Shown piece by piece: positions 22,668 to 34,205 of a stretch of 64,000 bases of DNA; within the stretch, counting starts at the first letter, position 1; the number at the start of each line of letters is the position of its first letter. Below the pieces are notes generated by a model, which was not told the origin of the DNA, did no database searches, and was given only the letters and a program-made list of their open reading frames with translations. Where the stretch lies: NCBI GenBank assembly GCA_014529385.2, contig CM043945.1, forward strand, positions 142,856,741-142,920,740. The letters are read 5' to 3'. Both the position numbers and the translations under genes were made by a program. The stretch comes from Adiantum capillus-veneris. Its lineage: Eukaryota > Streptophyta > Polypodiopsida > Polypodiales > Pteridaceae.

Positions 22668-25169
22668 CTATTTCTTGGTCTTTGGAGCCAGTCTGATCAG
22701 TCTGTGTATCTGGGTCCTCCTGTTCATCTGATTCTCCTCGTACTCATCTTGACCCCCATATACTTCGCCGAGTCCAGCCAAATTTGTTGTTGCTTGTTCC
22801 AGGTTCACTCGTACCTGTCCTTGGTGTTGCCTTGCAGTTTGTAGACTTGCGATTTGCGTAGCCATTGTTCTACTATTGATTTGTAGAGCTTGAAATTCCA
22901 TTTCTTTTTGAGCTGCAGACTCCTCTAACTGTTTTACCCTGATGTGCAAGTTTTCATTTTCTTCCCTGAGTGATTTGGAAACAATGCTTTCCATTTCACT
23001 GTCAGGAGCTGGTCCTTGTTGCTGTTCACTTTGTAAGTCGGAAATTTGCCTTTGTAGTTGATCCTCTGCTCTAAGCGCACTTTCGGCTATCATTAAGCGC
23101 TGTTTTCTTTCCAACTCCAGCTCCCTCTTCAGTGCAGCCACTTCTTCTTCTGGGTGGAGTACCGGTGTTGTTGGTAGCGGCGTTTTTTGCTTCCTAGCTT
23201 GTTCGATTTCCCTTGCTTGTATATCTGTTACTGCTCTCAAATCTTTGATTTCAATTTGTAAGTCATCGATGACGACTTGCAAACTTTTGACTGTGTCTAG
23301 CGCATCTTGCTTTTCTTTTTCCAACTTATTTATGTGTTCATCTCTGTCACTGACATCTGCAAGGAATACATTGATTGTATCTTCACATATGGCATTGAAG
23401 TCTTCAGACTCCTGTAAATTGTCTTTGAGGAGATTCACTGTGCTTTTGAGCCCCAAGATCTCAGCATCTCTGATGTTGATCAGCTTTAAAGTGTCCTCCC
23501 TTCGCTCCTACATTCTTTGAACTTCTCCATGGGTTTGTTGTAACCTCATTTTGTTGGACCTGTTCTGATCAGCTAGCCATTGACTGTGCAGTCTTGTTCG
23601 GTTTAGTATTGTCGCCATTGACTGCAAATCTTCATCTATAGTAGCTTCCAGCTCAATTTCTTGAGAGGAGGAAGCTTTATATTTTGTCTGATCCACCTCC
23701 TTTTGCTTGCCTTTATCACTTTGTGATATGGTTCCAGTGTTCGCGTGACCATCCGTTCTTTCTTCTTCTTCTTCTTCTTCTTCTTCTTCACTGGGAGGTG
23801 TATGAACTCTCTCATCACGATGTGAGCTTTCTGAATGCGAAGTAGAGTCAGCAGGTGGGCTAGATTGCCTCTCACTTGCATTTGGCCTTGGAGATGGCGG
23901 CGGTGTTTCTTGATCTCGTGAAGTTGGCCTCAACTGATCTCTCAAAGTTTGGAGATCCTCCTCTTCTAGTAGCAATTCTTGTTCGTCCCTAGCATTTCTT
24001 TCTTGGATGTACCTCTCGAACCAGTCCAACTCGAAAGCTGGGTTGTTTCTATTCTTCGTTCTCAGTGTGTAAGTGCTACTAGAAGGTTTCCAAGTGGCGC
24101 CTACATTGCCTCGTAGAGATCTCTCTAGAGAAAATCCTTCTAGAATCCTTTCCATTTTTGCTATCTTCTGCAACCTGGTGTTGTTTTCCATTTCCGCTTT
24201 CCGCTTCTTTAGTCGGGCATCTTCCTCTTCTGTTCTTCTTTCTTCTTTCATCTTTTCTTGTGTACTTCTTGTTACTCTTTCTAGCCTACGTCCTCCAATG
24301 GTGTTAATAGAGGCAGATACTTTCCTTTGTGATCTGTCTTTGATATTCTCTCTTAATACCAGCCAGTCGTTCTGATGAGGGGCAGGTGGCAACTGATCTG
24401 CCGCGCCTATGGCCTGGTATATTACTCTGGTCAGGACTTCTCCTCCTGCAATGTAATTTGGTATGTCTTGCCTTAGATTTTTCATTTCCTCAAACAGATA
24501 TGAGGCGTGATCTATATAGAACTCATGGGTCATTCCCATAGCCCATGTCAGTGTGGTTGAGATGCTCCCGTGTGGTGTAGTGTATCTTGGCGGTCGTTTG
24601 TTGTAGCTCAACAAACACTGACTGTAGATCTGTGTCAGTTCTCTTACTTCCGGGTTTGCTATGAGTTCGAAAGAAGGTAGTTTAGACTTTTGCAAGTAGA
24701 CTGTGAGGTTTTTCCTTCTTTCTCTCATGTTTGCTCCTTGATCTGACAATTTCAATGCCTCTTTGATGATCTCTTTGGTGATCTGGATCTCCATCACTTC
24801 ATTATCCATGCCTGTCACTCTGCAAGTTCCATCTTCTTGGATAGTCTCAATTAGGTGTTGTACCCTCTTGAAATCTATCCCTACTGGTGGTAGTGATACA
24901 AAGTTCCACAAGCCAACTTTTTTGAGCCATGACCTTTGCGGTGATCTTTTCAAGTAATTCTCTGCCTCCTTGGGGATCATCACTGTATCCACCAAGTTTC
25001 TTTTGTCATCCACATATGAACCTTGATAGATCTGAAAGGCTGCTGCCTGTTACACATCTGCAGGTATCCAGGTGGCTGCTGGCTTTAGGGAATTGGGTAG
25101 AAGTGCATAGGGTACTGCACCTTCCGTTGCCAGGTTCTTGCCTTTTCTTTTTCCCAGAGAAGCATCCAT
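22668..25169 (-). pseudogene. Extra ORF, proximal part: plant-transposon-type domain and coiled coil
   Basis: A single frame of about 834 codons from ATG 25169, broken only by TAA 25050-25052 and TAG 23508-23510. The first codons are basic (GKRKGK). Residues about 60-240 hold a globular region (KKVGLWNFVSLPPVGIDF, ITKEIIKEALKL, ISTTLTWAMGMTHEFYIDHA) that resembles, by eye, the putative plant transposon protein domain of gypsy elements. Next come a charged region with a Glu run (near 23760-23790) and then a long coiled-coil stretch (23456 to about 22800, heptad-like L/I/V spacing, Q/E/K-rich). It lies downstream of pol on the same strand with its own spacer upstream. Function unknown; a structural, RNA-binding or regulatory role would all fit. 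Confidence 0.65.
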
Positions 25170-25319
25170 GGATCCTGTATTCACAATTAACAGTTAATGC
25201 ACAAACATAGTACTACTCTTCTAAATTGATTACCACTTAATCATGCATCTAGATGAGCCTTCTTAGTCCCCAGATTAGTTAAGGTAAAATGTTAGCAGAT
25301 AGACAAGTTCTTCCATTGT

Positions 25320-26240
25320 GCGACTTTGACGGCTTCAAATTAGTGTTGTTGGTGAAGGTGGACAAGTCCAAATGCCTTGAAATTTTTTGTGGTGTATGTT
25401 CACAAGGCATGTAAGGTCACTCTATAAGCCCAAGCTCAAAATCTGTTCATTTGCAACTTTTTCTCTGTCTATCGCAATAGACTAGACTTTTTTTTTTATA
25501 TTAAGGACCTATTTTGCAGTTGTGCCATCACCAATTAGTTTCCCATACCTTGCACATGATCTGATCCCATTTTCACCTCAAATGAATGTCAAGTGACCCC
25601 TTTTTGGATCAACTCCCATTTTTCCAGATTCCTTCCACGGAGATGTTGGTCTATCTCCTTCATTTTGTGTTGTTTTGGGCTCAAACTTAGTGGGTGGTCC
25701 TCTTGCATCATGTTGAAGACAACTGTTAATTCAAAATTTTGATAAGATGGTCCAGTATCCCTCTGCTTAGTCTATCGCGATAGACTGGTACTTAGTGTCA
25801 ATTTGTCATTTTTTGGCTCTATGATCATCTGTCTGCCTTCTCCCAATTGATGTAAGGTTTCTTGACCCCTCACATGTGAATTTTACCTGTCTGCCATTGA
25901 GATTTCCTATTCTGACTCTGAGTTGTCAACATGTCTTTCTCAGCTTGCCATATGAGTCCATCCTGTCACCAAATTTGGTGTACTGCCTTCCTGTGCTTCC
26001 CCAAGTCTATTTTGTTAAAATTTTGAAAAGTCTTTCCCCCAATTATTGGTGTAGCAATTATATCGTGATAGACTAAGTTATTTGACCAAAAAAGATCCCT
26101 CTTGCACTTTGATTTGATAATGGTGGTTAATATTCCTTGTTAGCACCCCTCATGAAGCCAAAGTCAAAATTTCACTTGTCTAATTGTAAATTCAAGTCTA
26201 TCGCGATAGACTAGTACTTGGTCAGTTTTACCAGTTTCTT
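25320..26240 (-). repeat. Palindrome array A, upstream of the extra ORF
   Basis: Diverged tandem units of about 300 bp, each holding the palindrome AGTCTATCGCGATAGACT or a variant: 25465-25482 (core G to A), 25769-25786 (perfect), 26057-26074 (left half decayed, core C to T), 26195-26212 (perfect). Spacings of the centres are about 302, 289 and 137 bp. Sequence between palindromes is only weakly alike (TTCAAAATTTTGA-like blocks; GGTACTTAGT and AGTACTTGGT just after two of them). In the element's sense the array lies between pol and the extra ORF, its nearest palindrome about 300 bp from the ATG at 25169. Confidence 0.75.
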
Positions 26241-27999
26241 TTTATGTTAGTTGACCACAATGGTGTTAATAGGCCCTCCTAGACACACACATCAAGTTTT
26301 AATCAATTTAGAAGAGTGTACTCCCTGTTTGCAACACTTAGCTGGTCCTGGAGTCGAAGTAGACCACTTAGGTGATGGTAGCCATTCCTTTTGGTCATTG
26401 TATGATTCCGGTTGTCTTTTATTTCTTTTTGACCTTCCATCCAAGTAGTCAGTTGTTGTTTTGGTGTTTACAACACCAAGAACGACCATTTGGACATCTT
26501 TCTGGCCTGTTGCTGGCATTTGCCCTAGTGGAAGAGCTTTTTTCTTGAGTGGACTGATCCATCTCATAGTTGACCTCTTTTGGATGTACCTTGTTAAATT
26601 TGGTGTCATTTTGTCGCTTGGTCGGCCCGTTAGAGTATCGTGACGCTTTGTGCGGTTTTCGTCAGATAGGGACTTTAGGCTCCGTTTTGACGAACAATTT
26701 TATGGTCTAACCCTTTAGTCGGTTTTTCGAGGTTATTGGCTTGCTGTCTATGAATTTTGGCTCATTTCCGATCACCTTGGTTTAGTTGCCCTTTTGCAGG
26801 TCCTGTGAAATTAGGGTTTTCTGAGCGGCTTCCTTCGCGCTTTCCGAGGTCATAGGCTCGATCCCTAAGCTATAGGCATTGTGCCTTTCAATTTTGGTTC
26901 CATTTGGCGGCCCCTAGGTCTTCCTTACAACCGGTCTACCGTATGTGTGCACAGGTTGTGATTGTGATGCCGGCGAGGTTTTACGACTAACTGAAGTAAA
27001 CAACACTTAGAATCAGTGTTGACGAGCATAACTCTCATATCTGATGTTGATCTGGTGACCGTGCGCGATGGATGAGCTTCTGGAAGTGTCAACTGCTGTA
27101 GGGAGCTCTCTCTCTCTCACTATGGAAAATGACTCAAATGAGGGATTTCTAGCCTAGCCTCTCTATATGTAATCGAGACTCCGACACCAAATTTTCCCAT
27201 CTTTTACCTGTGGCCATAACTTTTTGCGAAATGCGGTTTAGGCTTGCAAATTTCCTGATTTGGACTTCGGTTGCTCCAATTTTACCATTTTTGTAGATTT
27301 CTCCTGTTGGAGGTCCCTTCATGACAGTGGTCATTTTGCCCTGTCACCTTTGCAGTCCCTATTTTTTATGTGTCTTCTTTACCTTGCTCCGATCAGGCGT
27401 CTCTTCTTCTGTGTTTCCATCTGGATTACGGATTTTTTTCTATAATTTTTGCTAGGAAATGGCTAAAATAAAGCAAATAAATCCCAAAATAATCCGAAAA
27501 TAGCAATTCTAACCTAGAAAAATACCAATGAAAGGCAAAACACTTTGTAGCTCCCTTTTCTCTTGTCTATGTACATTCTCACTCATTATCATCAACCTTG
27601 GCCTATTTTTTGCTGTTTTTAGACAGTTTTTGGCCAGATTTGACTCTCTTTATAGTCTATACACATCCCTAGGGGCTCATGAATGATGATTTGTTCCCCA
27701 ATTCTGATTAATTACGAGGGCATATTCTTTTTCCAAAATCACACAATAAAACGCAAAAATGGTTGAAAAATTGCTCACAAACATTGCTCTCTAATATATG
27801 ACATGAGTCCGCATTTGGAATGCCTCCCCCCCTCCTAGTTGGAGTCCTCCCGGACGACAGGGTATCGTCAAGGGTATGTGTTGTGCATGGGTTTGAACTC
27901 GTGCTAATGCATGCCTTGTAATATAGCCCTATATGCATGTACGGTCAATGCATGTAGAAAGAATTTATGCAGTGCAAGAGGAAGGTATAAGCGATACGC
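26241..27999 (-). other. Spacer between integrase-protease ORF and extra ORF
   Basis: No domain recognised. A 105-codon minus-strand frame (26609-26292) has no visible family. Composition is T-rich on the + strand. In the element's sense this would be an intergenic leader or intron before the extra ORF. Confidence 0.4.
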
Positions 28000-29577
28000 T
28001 TATTGGCATTTGCCGTTGAGGCTTCCTGTGGAAGCTTGAGTTGGCTGGCAGATTTTCTTTGCAAGGAGTAGTTGTAAATCTTCCGCTCTTTGTTTGATTG
28101 TTTTCCACTGGTTTTGAATTGGCTTATGTGGTTCCTTTGAAGTCGATATTGTCGTATCTGGTGGAACATTCTTTCTTTCTGGCTCGATGACTTGGGTCTT
28201 ATAGATCCTTGTAGTTTTTGTTGTTGATTCTGTTTGTTTCCTCGTGCTGTTTGCATGATGTGGCTTGACCTTGACAGTTGTAGATAACTGCTCGATTGTC
28301 ATCTTTGGCCTCCCTTCTTGTGTTGTTGGCCCGTTTTGAATTGGAAATTTTGGCCGCCATACCAATATAGTCCGTTGCGTATTCAACAGATTGACTATGG
28401 TTCTTTGAAGTTTTGTTGGATTTCGGTGTTTTGTCTGTTCTTCTGACTCCTTTTTTATAGGAATTAGGCTGTTGTGCCTTATCCAAACTTTGTATTTCCT
28501 CTTTTGATGTAATTGTGCCTCGGTCAGCTCTGTACGCCGTACCCAAACTTGTTTGGTTCCCTGCATGGTTGTTGATTTTTGATAAGACGTTGCTGGACTT
28601 GTAAACTTTGTTTGTTGTTGGGTAGATCTTTGCGTTTGTATTGACTTTTGTTTCCTCCTTGACATGAATTGGTTATATGATAAGAAGGGTTCTGCAAATT
28701 TTTCATTTCTGAACAGTCCTTCATTAGTATCCAAATCAATGAATACCCTGTTAGCTTTCATCCAGGACACTGCTAAGATACACGGCGTTGTTGATCTACT
28801 TGGTGGCAATACATGGAATTTTGTAGTATACGGGTGTGTCTGCACTGTGATTGGTATTATAATAGACCACAACGTGGTCACCTCATCTCCCGATGCTACT
28901 TTCAACCGGTGTGTCACTGGGATCGTCTTTATTGGTCCAAGTTTCTGAACGATCTCAAAGCTGATGACACTCATTTTTGCTCCAGTGTCAAGCAATGCAT
29001 AGATTTCAACTTGTTTTGTGCGTGCATAAGCTGTTATGTAAGGACTACACCAAGTATCTTCCAAGTCGTCAATGATGCTATCGTCCTGAGCCCTAAGGTC
29101 TGTCATGGTCTTTTCTAATTCGTCGCTTTGTATATCCACTTCGATTGGTTGGGATGTTGAAAGAGGATATTCGTCAGTCATCATTGGGGTGACTATGTTT
29201 ATTGTCCTGAGAAATTGCTTTCGTTTAGCAATCCGTTCCTTTGCTTCTTGTTGTGCCTGGTCCTGAATTCTTTGTTGTTCCTGTCTATAAGTTTTTCCAT
29301 AATGCAGTTGAAACAACATTTCCGGTGTTAAAGGTAGATGATATTTTTTTAAACGACACCCACTAATCCAATTCGGCATTTCTTTTCCATCTAGTGTCGA
29401 CAGTTTTACTGCTCCGTTGGACGACATTTCTTGGATCAAATAAGGCCCCAGTCCCCTTTTCTTTAGCTTTTTGGCATGTTGTTTAAGGGTGTATACCAAG
29501 ACATAGTCACCCGTTTTAAAGTCCTTGTTCTTGACATGTTTGTCAAAAAACTCTTTCTGTTGTCTTTTTTTTTGCAT
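28000..29577 (-). pseudogene. Integrase C-terminus fused to a second retropepsin-like domain
   Basis: A 525-codon frame, open without a stop. Residues about 1-82 are the integrase C-terminal part (FDKHVKNKDFKTGDYVLVY, KKRGLGPYLIQEM, the beta-barrel-like region after the DDE core). Residues about 175-290 form a retropepsin-like aspartic protease: YALLDTGAKMSVIS with catalytic D197 in DTG, then a hydrophobic strand pattern and ILAVSWMKANRVFIDLD, the usual Leu-Gly/Ala-x-x-Trp/Phe closing block. The remaining 230 residues are Lys/Thr/Gln-rich and unstructured in appearance. The frame is offset from the upstream integrase by a slip in a T9 run (29565-29573). The element already has a protease before RT, so this is a second one. 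A domesticated-like accessory protease or a duplicated relic are both possible. Confidence 0.7.
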
Positions 29578-30350
29578 ATATGGCCGCTACAACATTGAGT
29601 CGTAACTCATCTAATTTTTCAAGGTCCTCCAACCGTTCTGAAAGTTCATGCCCCGTCCATTCCAATTGCAGGGCTACCCTTAGTGTGGGGATCAAAAAGT
29701 CAATAGGCAATATTGCATTTAACCCATATACCATATTAAATGGTGTAGCATTATGTGTTGTTTTATATGCAACTCGATAAGCCCACAATGCCGATTAGAG
29801 CATCTGATCCCAATCTGTTCTTGTTTCACTAACCAGTTTCGTAAGAACTGTGCACAATATTTTGTTGGTCGCTTTCGCTTGGCCATTGGCTTGTGGATGA
29901 TAGGGTGCAGATTTGCGATGAATTACCATAAACTCATTTAAGAGATGTTGGATAACTTCATTTACAAAGTGTGTTCCTCTATCACTCACCAGCTCGATTG
30001 GAAGGCCATAACGTGTAAACACATATTCATATTAAGAATTGTGCCGTGGTTCTAGCGTCTGCTTTCGTTGTGACTTTTGCTTCCACCCATTTGGTCATGT
30101 AATCCGTGGCCACTATGATATATTGTGCTTGTGAACGATACGCTGGTGGAGTGATAGGACCAACAAAGTCCAATCCCCATTTAGCGAATGCTCGAGCACT
30201 CATCATTGGTCTTAAAGGCATTTCGTCTCTTTTAACTGGTACCTTAGTGCGCTGACATTCATCACACCTTTTCACGAATTATGCTGCATCTTGAATCATG
30301 GTCGGCCACCATATACCTGCAACCATAATGATTTTTACGGTTCTCTCTGC
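29543..30350 (-). pseudogene. Integrase zinc module end and DDE core
   Basis: Integrase inserts element DNA into the genome. Seen in order: WWPTM, VKRCDECQR (zinc ligands), AKWGLDFVGPI (first catalytic D), YIIVATDYMTKWVEAK, then after a one-base slip near 30027 FTRYGLPIELVSDRGTHF (second D) and YHPQANGQAKATNK, where the third catalytic residue should be Glu but is Lys, then ALWAYRVAYKTTHNATPFNMVYG. Breaks: TGA at 30351, TAA near 30280, the slip near 30027 and TAA near 29792. With the E-to-K change the copy is catalytically dead even apart from the stops. Confidence 0.8.
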
Positions 30351-32448
30351 TCAAAAATGACCTCCTGCTATGCCTGCATGAGCTTGTTCCAATAATGGAA
30401 AGTAGTCATTTTCATGAGGAACTAACCTCAGCTGGTCATCAGTTCCTCTTTTATACAATTGGTCACTAATGAGGGTATACCTATTCGCTTCGATTTGTAA
30501 AGCCTTTTGTCTGGCTTTAGACCAATCTCCTGGTAGCTCCTTATTAGTCAAATATTCCACAATAGCATGACTCCATGCGGGTGCTACTGTCACTTGGTAT
30601 AATGTGGCATAATCCACAGTGGTATTGGATGTGCAAAAGTCGCATTTCTTGATGTAATTAGCTACATCGCCTGCCATTCCTGGCCAATACACTCCAAGTC
30701 TTCTTAATTGTTCATACATCATTTGATTTCCTCTATGGAATCCCCCTGTTTGTGTATGGGCCTCCTCTAGATACGCTTCGTACTCCTCTGGGCCTATACA
30801 CAAACTTAGAATCCCATCGTTTCCATGATGGTACATTCTTCCCGCAAGCATTGTGTAATTTTGTGCTTGTCTAATGTCTTCCACCGTGTGTTTGTCATCA
30901 AGATTCATTCCATATGTCAGCAACGGAATAATTTGCTCTGACCATTTCGGTACCATCTCTATATTAAACAGGTATGCGTCTGGGAGATCATCATCTACCC
31001 TGGTATCTTTTTCCCCATGTAGTAATCGAGAAAGGTGGTCTGCTCTTTGATGAGTTTTTCCTTTCTTAACTACTACCGTAAAATCAAACTCCAGCAACAC
31101 AATGAACCATCTTACAATTCGTCCCGTGTTACAAGGTTTATTTATTAAGTACAAAAGTGCCTGATGATCCACAAAGAATGTGAATTTGTTCACGAGTAAG
31201 TAATGACGAAATTTCTTTACCGCATATATCATACCCAATCCTTCTCTTTCAGTGGTAGTATAATTCTTTTCTGCACTGTTGAGTTGTCTACTAGCATAAC
31301 TGATTGGAAAATCCGTCTTACCCTCATCTGGTTGTGCTAATATACAGCCTACTGCAAATGCCAAAGCATCTACATGTACATGGAAGATCTTTGACCAATC
31401 TGGTGCTTTTAGAATTGGTGCAGATACCAGTGCATCTTTTAGTTTCTGGAATGACTCCTCACATTCATTTGTCCAAATGAAAAGCGTGATTAGACTATAC
31501 AAGGGTTTTGCTATTGCAGCGTACATGTAGATAAAACATCGGTAGTATCCACAATGTCCCATAAATGATTGTACCTCTCGTACAGTGTTTGGTCTTGGCA
31601 ATTCTATGATCACCTTTACCTTGTCTTCATCAGTGGTAATTCCATTAGCCAACACTATGTGGCCTAAGATTTTACCTTGTTGTACCATGAATACACATTT
31701 TTCTTGGTTGAGGCAAATCCTATACGTTCTGCATTTCTCGAATACCTTTCTAATATGATCTATATGGTCTTCTCTTAATAGAGAATAGACACACAAGTCG
31801 TCCATGTAAATATCCAAGAATTTTCGCAAGTATTCTTTAAAAGCGTGTGTCATTAATCTCTGAAATGTGGCTGGAGCATTGGTCAAGCCAAATGGCATTA
31901 CCCTAAACGCATATATGCCCCATTCTGTTGCAAATGCTGTTTTGTATTGATCTTCTAGTTTGACCCCCAATTGGCTATAACCAGAGAATCCGTCCATAAA
32001 GCTATAGGCTTGCTTGCCTGCTACTCGTTTCAGGACGTGTTCAGTGATAGGATGAGGGTAGTTGTCCCTTATTGTTGCTGCGTTTACCTTCTTGAGATTC
32101 ACACACACTCGTAATTTCTTGTTTTTCTTTGGTACCACCACTATCGGGGACACCCAATCCGTGTGTTCTATCTCACAAATAAATTCAGCCTCCATAATTT
32201 TGTCTATCTCCTCTTTTATCCTTTTGGTGAATGTCTCATTATACGTGTATGGACGTTGTTTGCTTGGCTTTGCATCAGACTTCAGAGGGATTGAATGTTC
32301 ACAAATGTTAGGATCCACTCCCTTCAAATCTTTGTACGACCATGCAAATACATCTCGAAATTCCTTAAGTGTTTTGATTAGTAAGTCCTCTTCTTCTCGA
32401 CCTAGATCTGTGGCAATGTAAGCAGGTCGAGGATTTTCTTCTGGCTTT
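30351..32448 (-). pseudogene. Reverse transcriptase, RNase H and integrase zinc-binding modules
   Basis: A long frame without internal stop. RT: DWVSPIVVVPKKNKKLRVCV, YSFMDGFSGYSQ, FGLTNAPATFQRLM, and the active-site YMDD at 31808-31797, then KILGH and the FMGHCGYYR thumb block. RNase H: HVHVDALAFAVGCILAQ, YTTTEREGL, FFVDHQALLYL and ADHLSRL. Then a complete HHCC-like module (AHTQTGGFHRG to YIKKCDFC, about 30760-30630), a linker with LPGDWSKARQ and LYKRGTDDQLRLV, and a second HHCC start (AHAGIAGGHF) that continues past the TGA at 30351. In Tat-type elements an archaeal RNase H usually stands where the first HHCC module is here. Upstream it continues the protease frame after a TAA at 32451. Confidence 0.88.
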
Positions 32449-32450
32449 GC

Positions 32451-34203
32451 TTAGTCTATTTTCTTGGCATTCTCTGGCCCATCGTAGGACTCGTTTGATT
32501 TAGGCTCTCTTATTGGTTGCTGAACCACCAATCTTCTTTCTTGAATGGTGTACTTACAATAGTGAGGAGGTACATCTATCTTTTTACTCCCATCACTAGC
32601 GTTCGTTCCATCGCTACTTTCCATTTCAGTTGTCCATACATTTTTAATTTTTTGTTTCAACTCATTGTATCTCGTTTTTCGTTCAATTTTTGTCATAATT
32701 GGACTACCACAGACATTCAGTTTTTCTGTTGCAACTCTTTTTTTTGCTTTGCTGGTTTTCCTAGGTTTCAACAGTCTGGACTTAAATCCTGAGTCTTCAA
32801 CAACCTTAAGAAATCTTCCTGACACTTTATCCTTAGCACAATCAACAGCATGAATGTTCATAACGAAATGTGTCTTACCCTTAAACTACGGCATGGGTCT
32901 CAGCCTGGTTTGTGGACTGATATGGTGTCGTTTACTCTTGTATCTTTTTTGGCGTCTCTCACTTTGGTTTGGGAAATTGTAGAAGACGTCATTGTCTTGA
33001 TCTTGATTGTTGTCTCCCTCCGTATTTTCTGACTTCTCGTCATCCGCGTTATCCTTGTTTTCACTTTGATCAGAACAATCATAAAATTCTTCTCCCTCCT
33101 GCTTGATTTCTTTAGTGGGGATGTCCACATAGCCCACTATCTTAATCTCAAGTTTCGTTTCTGTTTTAATTATCCTCATATTCTCAGTATCTCCATCGTT
33201 CTCGTCCTCCTCCACAATTTTGCTCAACATGTAGTATGGTATGATATTGTAGCCATTTTCATCACAAAATTTGGTGGGAGTGACTTCATTGACGCATACA
33301 TCCAATGTAGCCAAAATTTGAGACCATTCTAGGGGTTTGAGCTTTTCTTCAGGAAAAGGTTCTTGAATATATGCATCATCTTCCAAGACCCTCTCTAGTG
33401 TCCTTTCATTGTGGTCAAATTCACTACATTGAGATGCCCCGCACATCCATATCTCCTTTTTCTTACAAAGCCACGGTGGGACTTCTGATCCACTAATGGT
33501 GGCTGAGTCAAATTCTTCCACAGGGGTTCTCGTGACATCATGGTAGCTATGATTTTTCATGTTTACGCGTGTAGTAGTTTCAGCATGTCTTAGATAGAAA
33601 TAATCATACCCCCAGTCCTGCACCATTTTGAGTTGCCTCATGAACGGCCTACCAAGGATAATTTCATAGTTGTTCTTCCTGCCGAAATCTACTATGGCAA
33701 AGGTATGTTCGTACTCTATGCCACAGGAAGATACCATAATTGCCTCAAGCAATCCTATAGGCCTTTCTATGTGCCCATCCGCCAGTTGCAATTTCATTCT
33801 AGTTGTTCGTATTGCTGGTTTTCCCCATTTTTCCCATAGCATTTTGGTCGCAATGGCAATGCCAGCTCCACTATCAAGTATTGCCTTAGTCTCTATGCCG
33901 TTATACTCAACTGGTAGGGTTGTGTTGCCGCCTTCACCTTCACAATACTCTCCTACCTTGTTGAGTGGCACTGGTCTAGTGTTGACTTTCTTCGGTTCGG
34001 TGTCATTAAGCTCGGTTTTGAAGAACTTAAGAGGTCTCCTTATGCCAATTTTTTCAAGACATTTGCCCACTTCCGTCCACATGCTTGGTCTAATTTTTAA
34101 CAATTCTGCCAATGTGATTGTGCACTTGACCGGAGTGGTCAATAAGTCTGTCAGGATTTTAGTGTCCAATTGATTTGACCCGCCTATTCTCTGAGAAGGT
34201 ACT
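32451..34203 (-). pseudogene. Aspartic protease (retropepsin) and linker
   Basis: Processes the Gag-Pol polyprotein. The frame 34169-32886 holds VEYNGIETKAILDSGAGIAI with catalytic D99 in DSG (codon at 33875-33873) and the closing block YEIILGRPFMRQL about 75 residues later. An acidic linker with D/E/N-rich runs follows, then a basic region (32861-32451, PRKTSKAKKRVATEK). Stops: TGA 34206-34208 before it, TAG 32886-32888 and TAA 32451-32453. All pieces share one frame with gag's end and with RT, so Gag-Pol was one long frame here. Confidence 0.8.
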
Positions 34204-34205
34204 CT

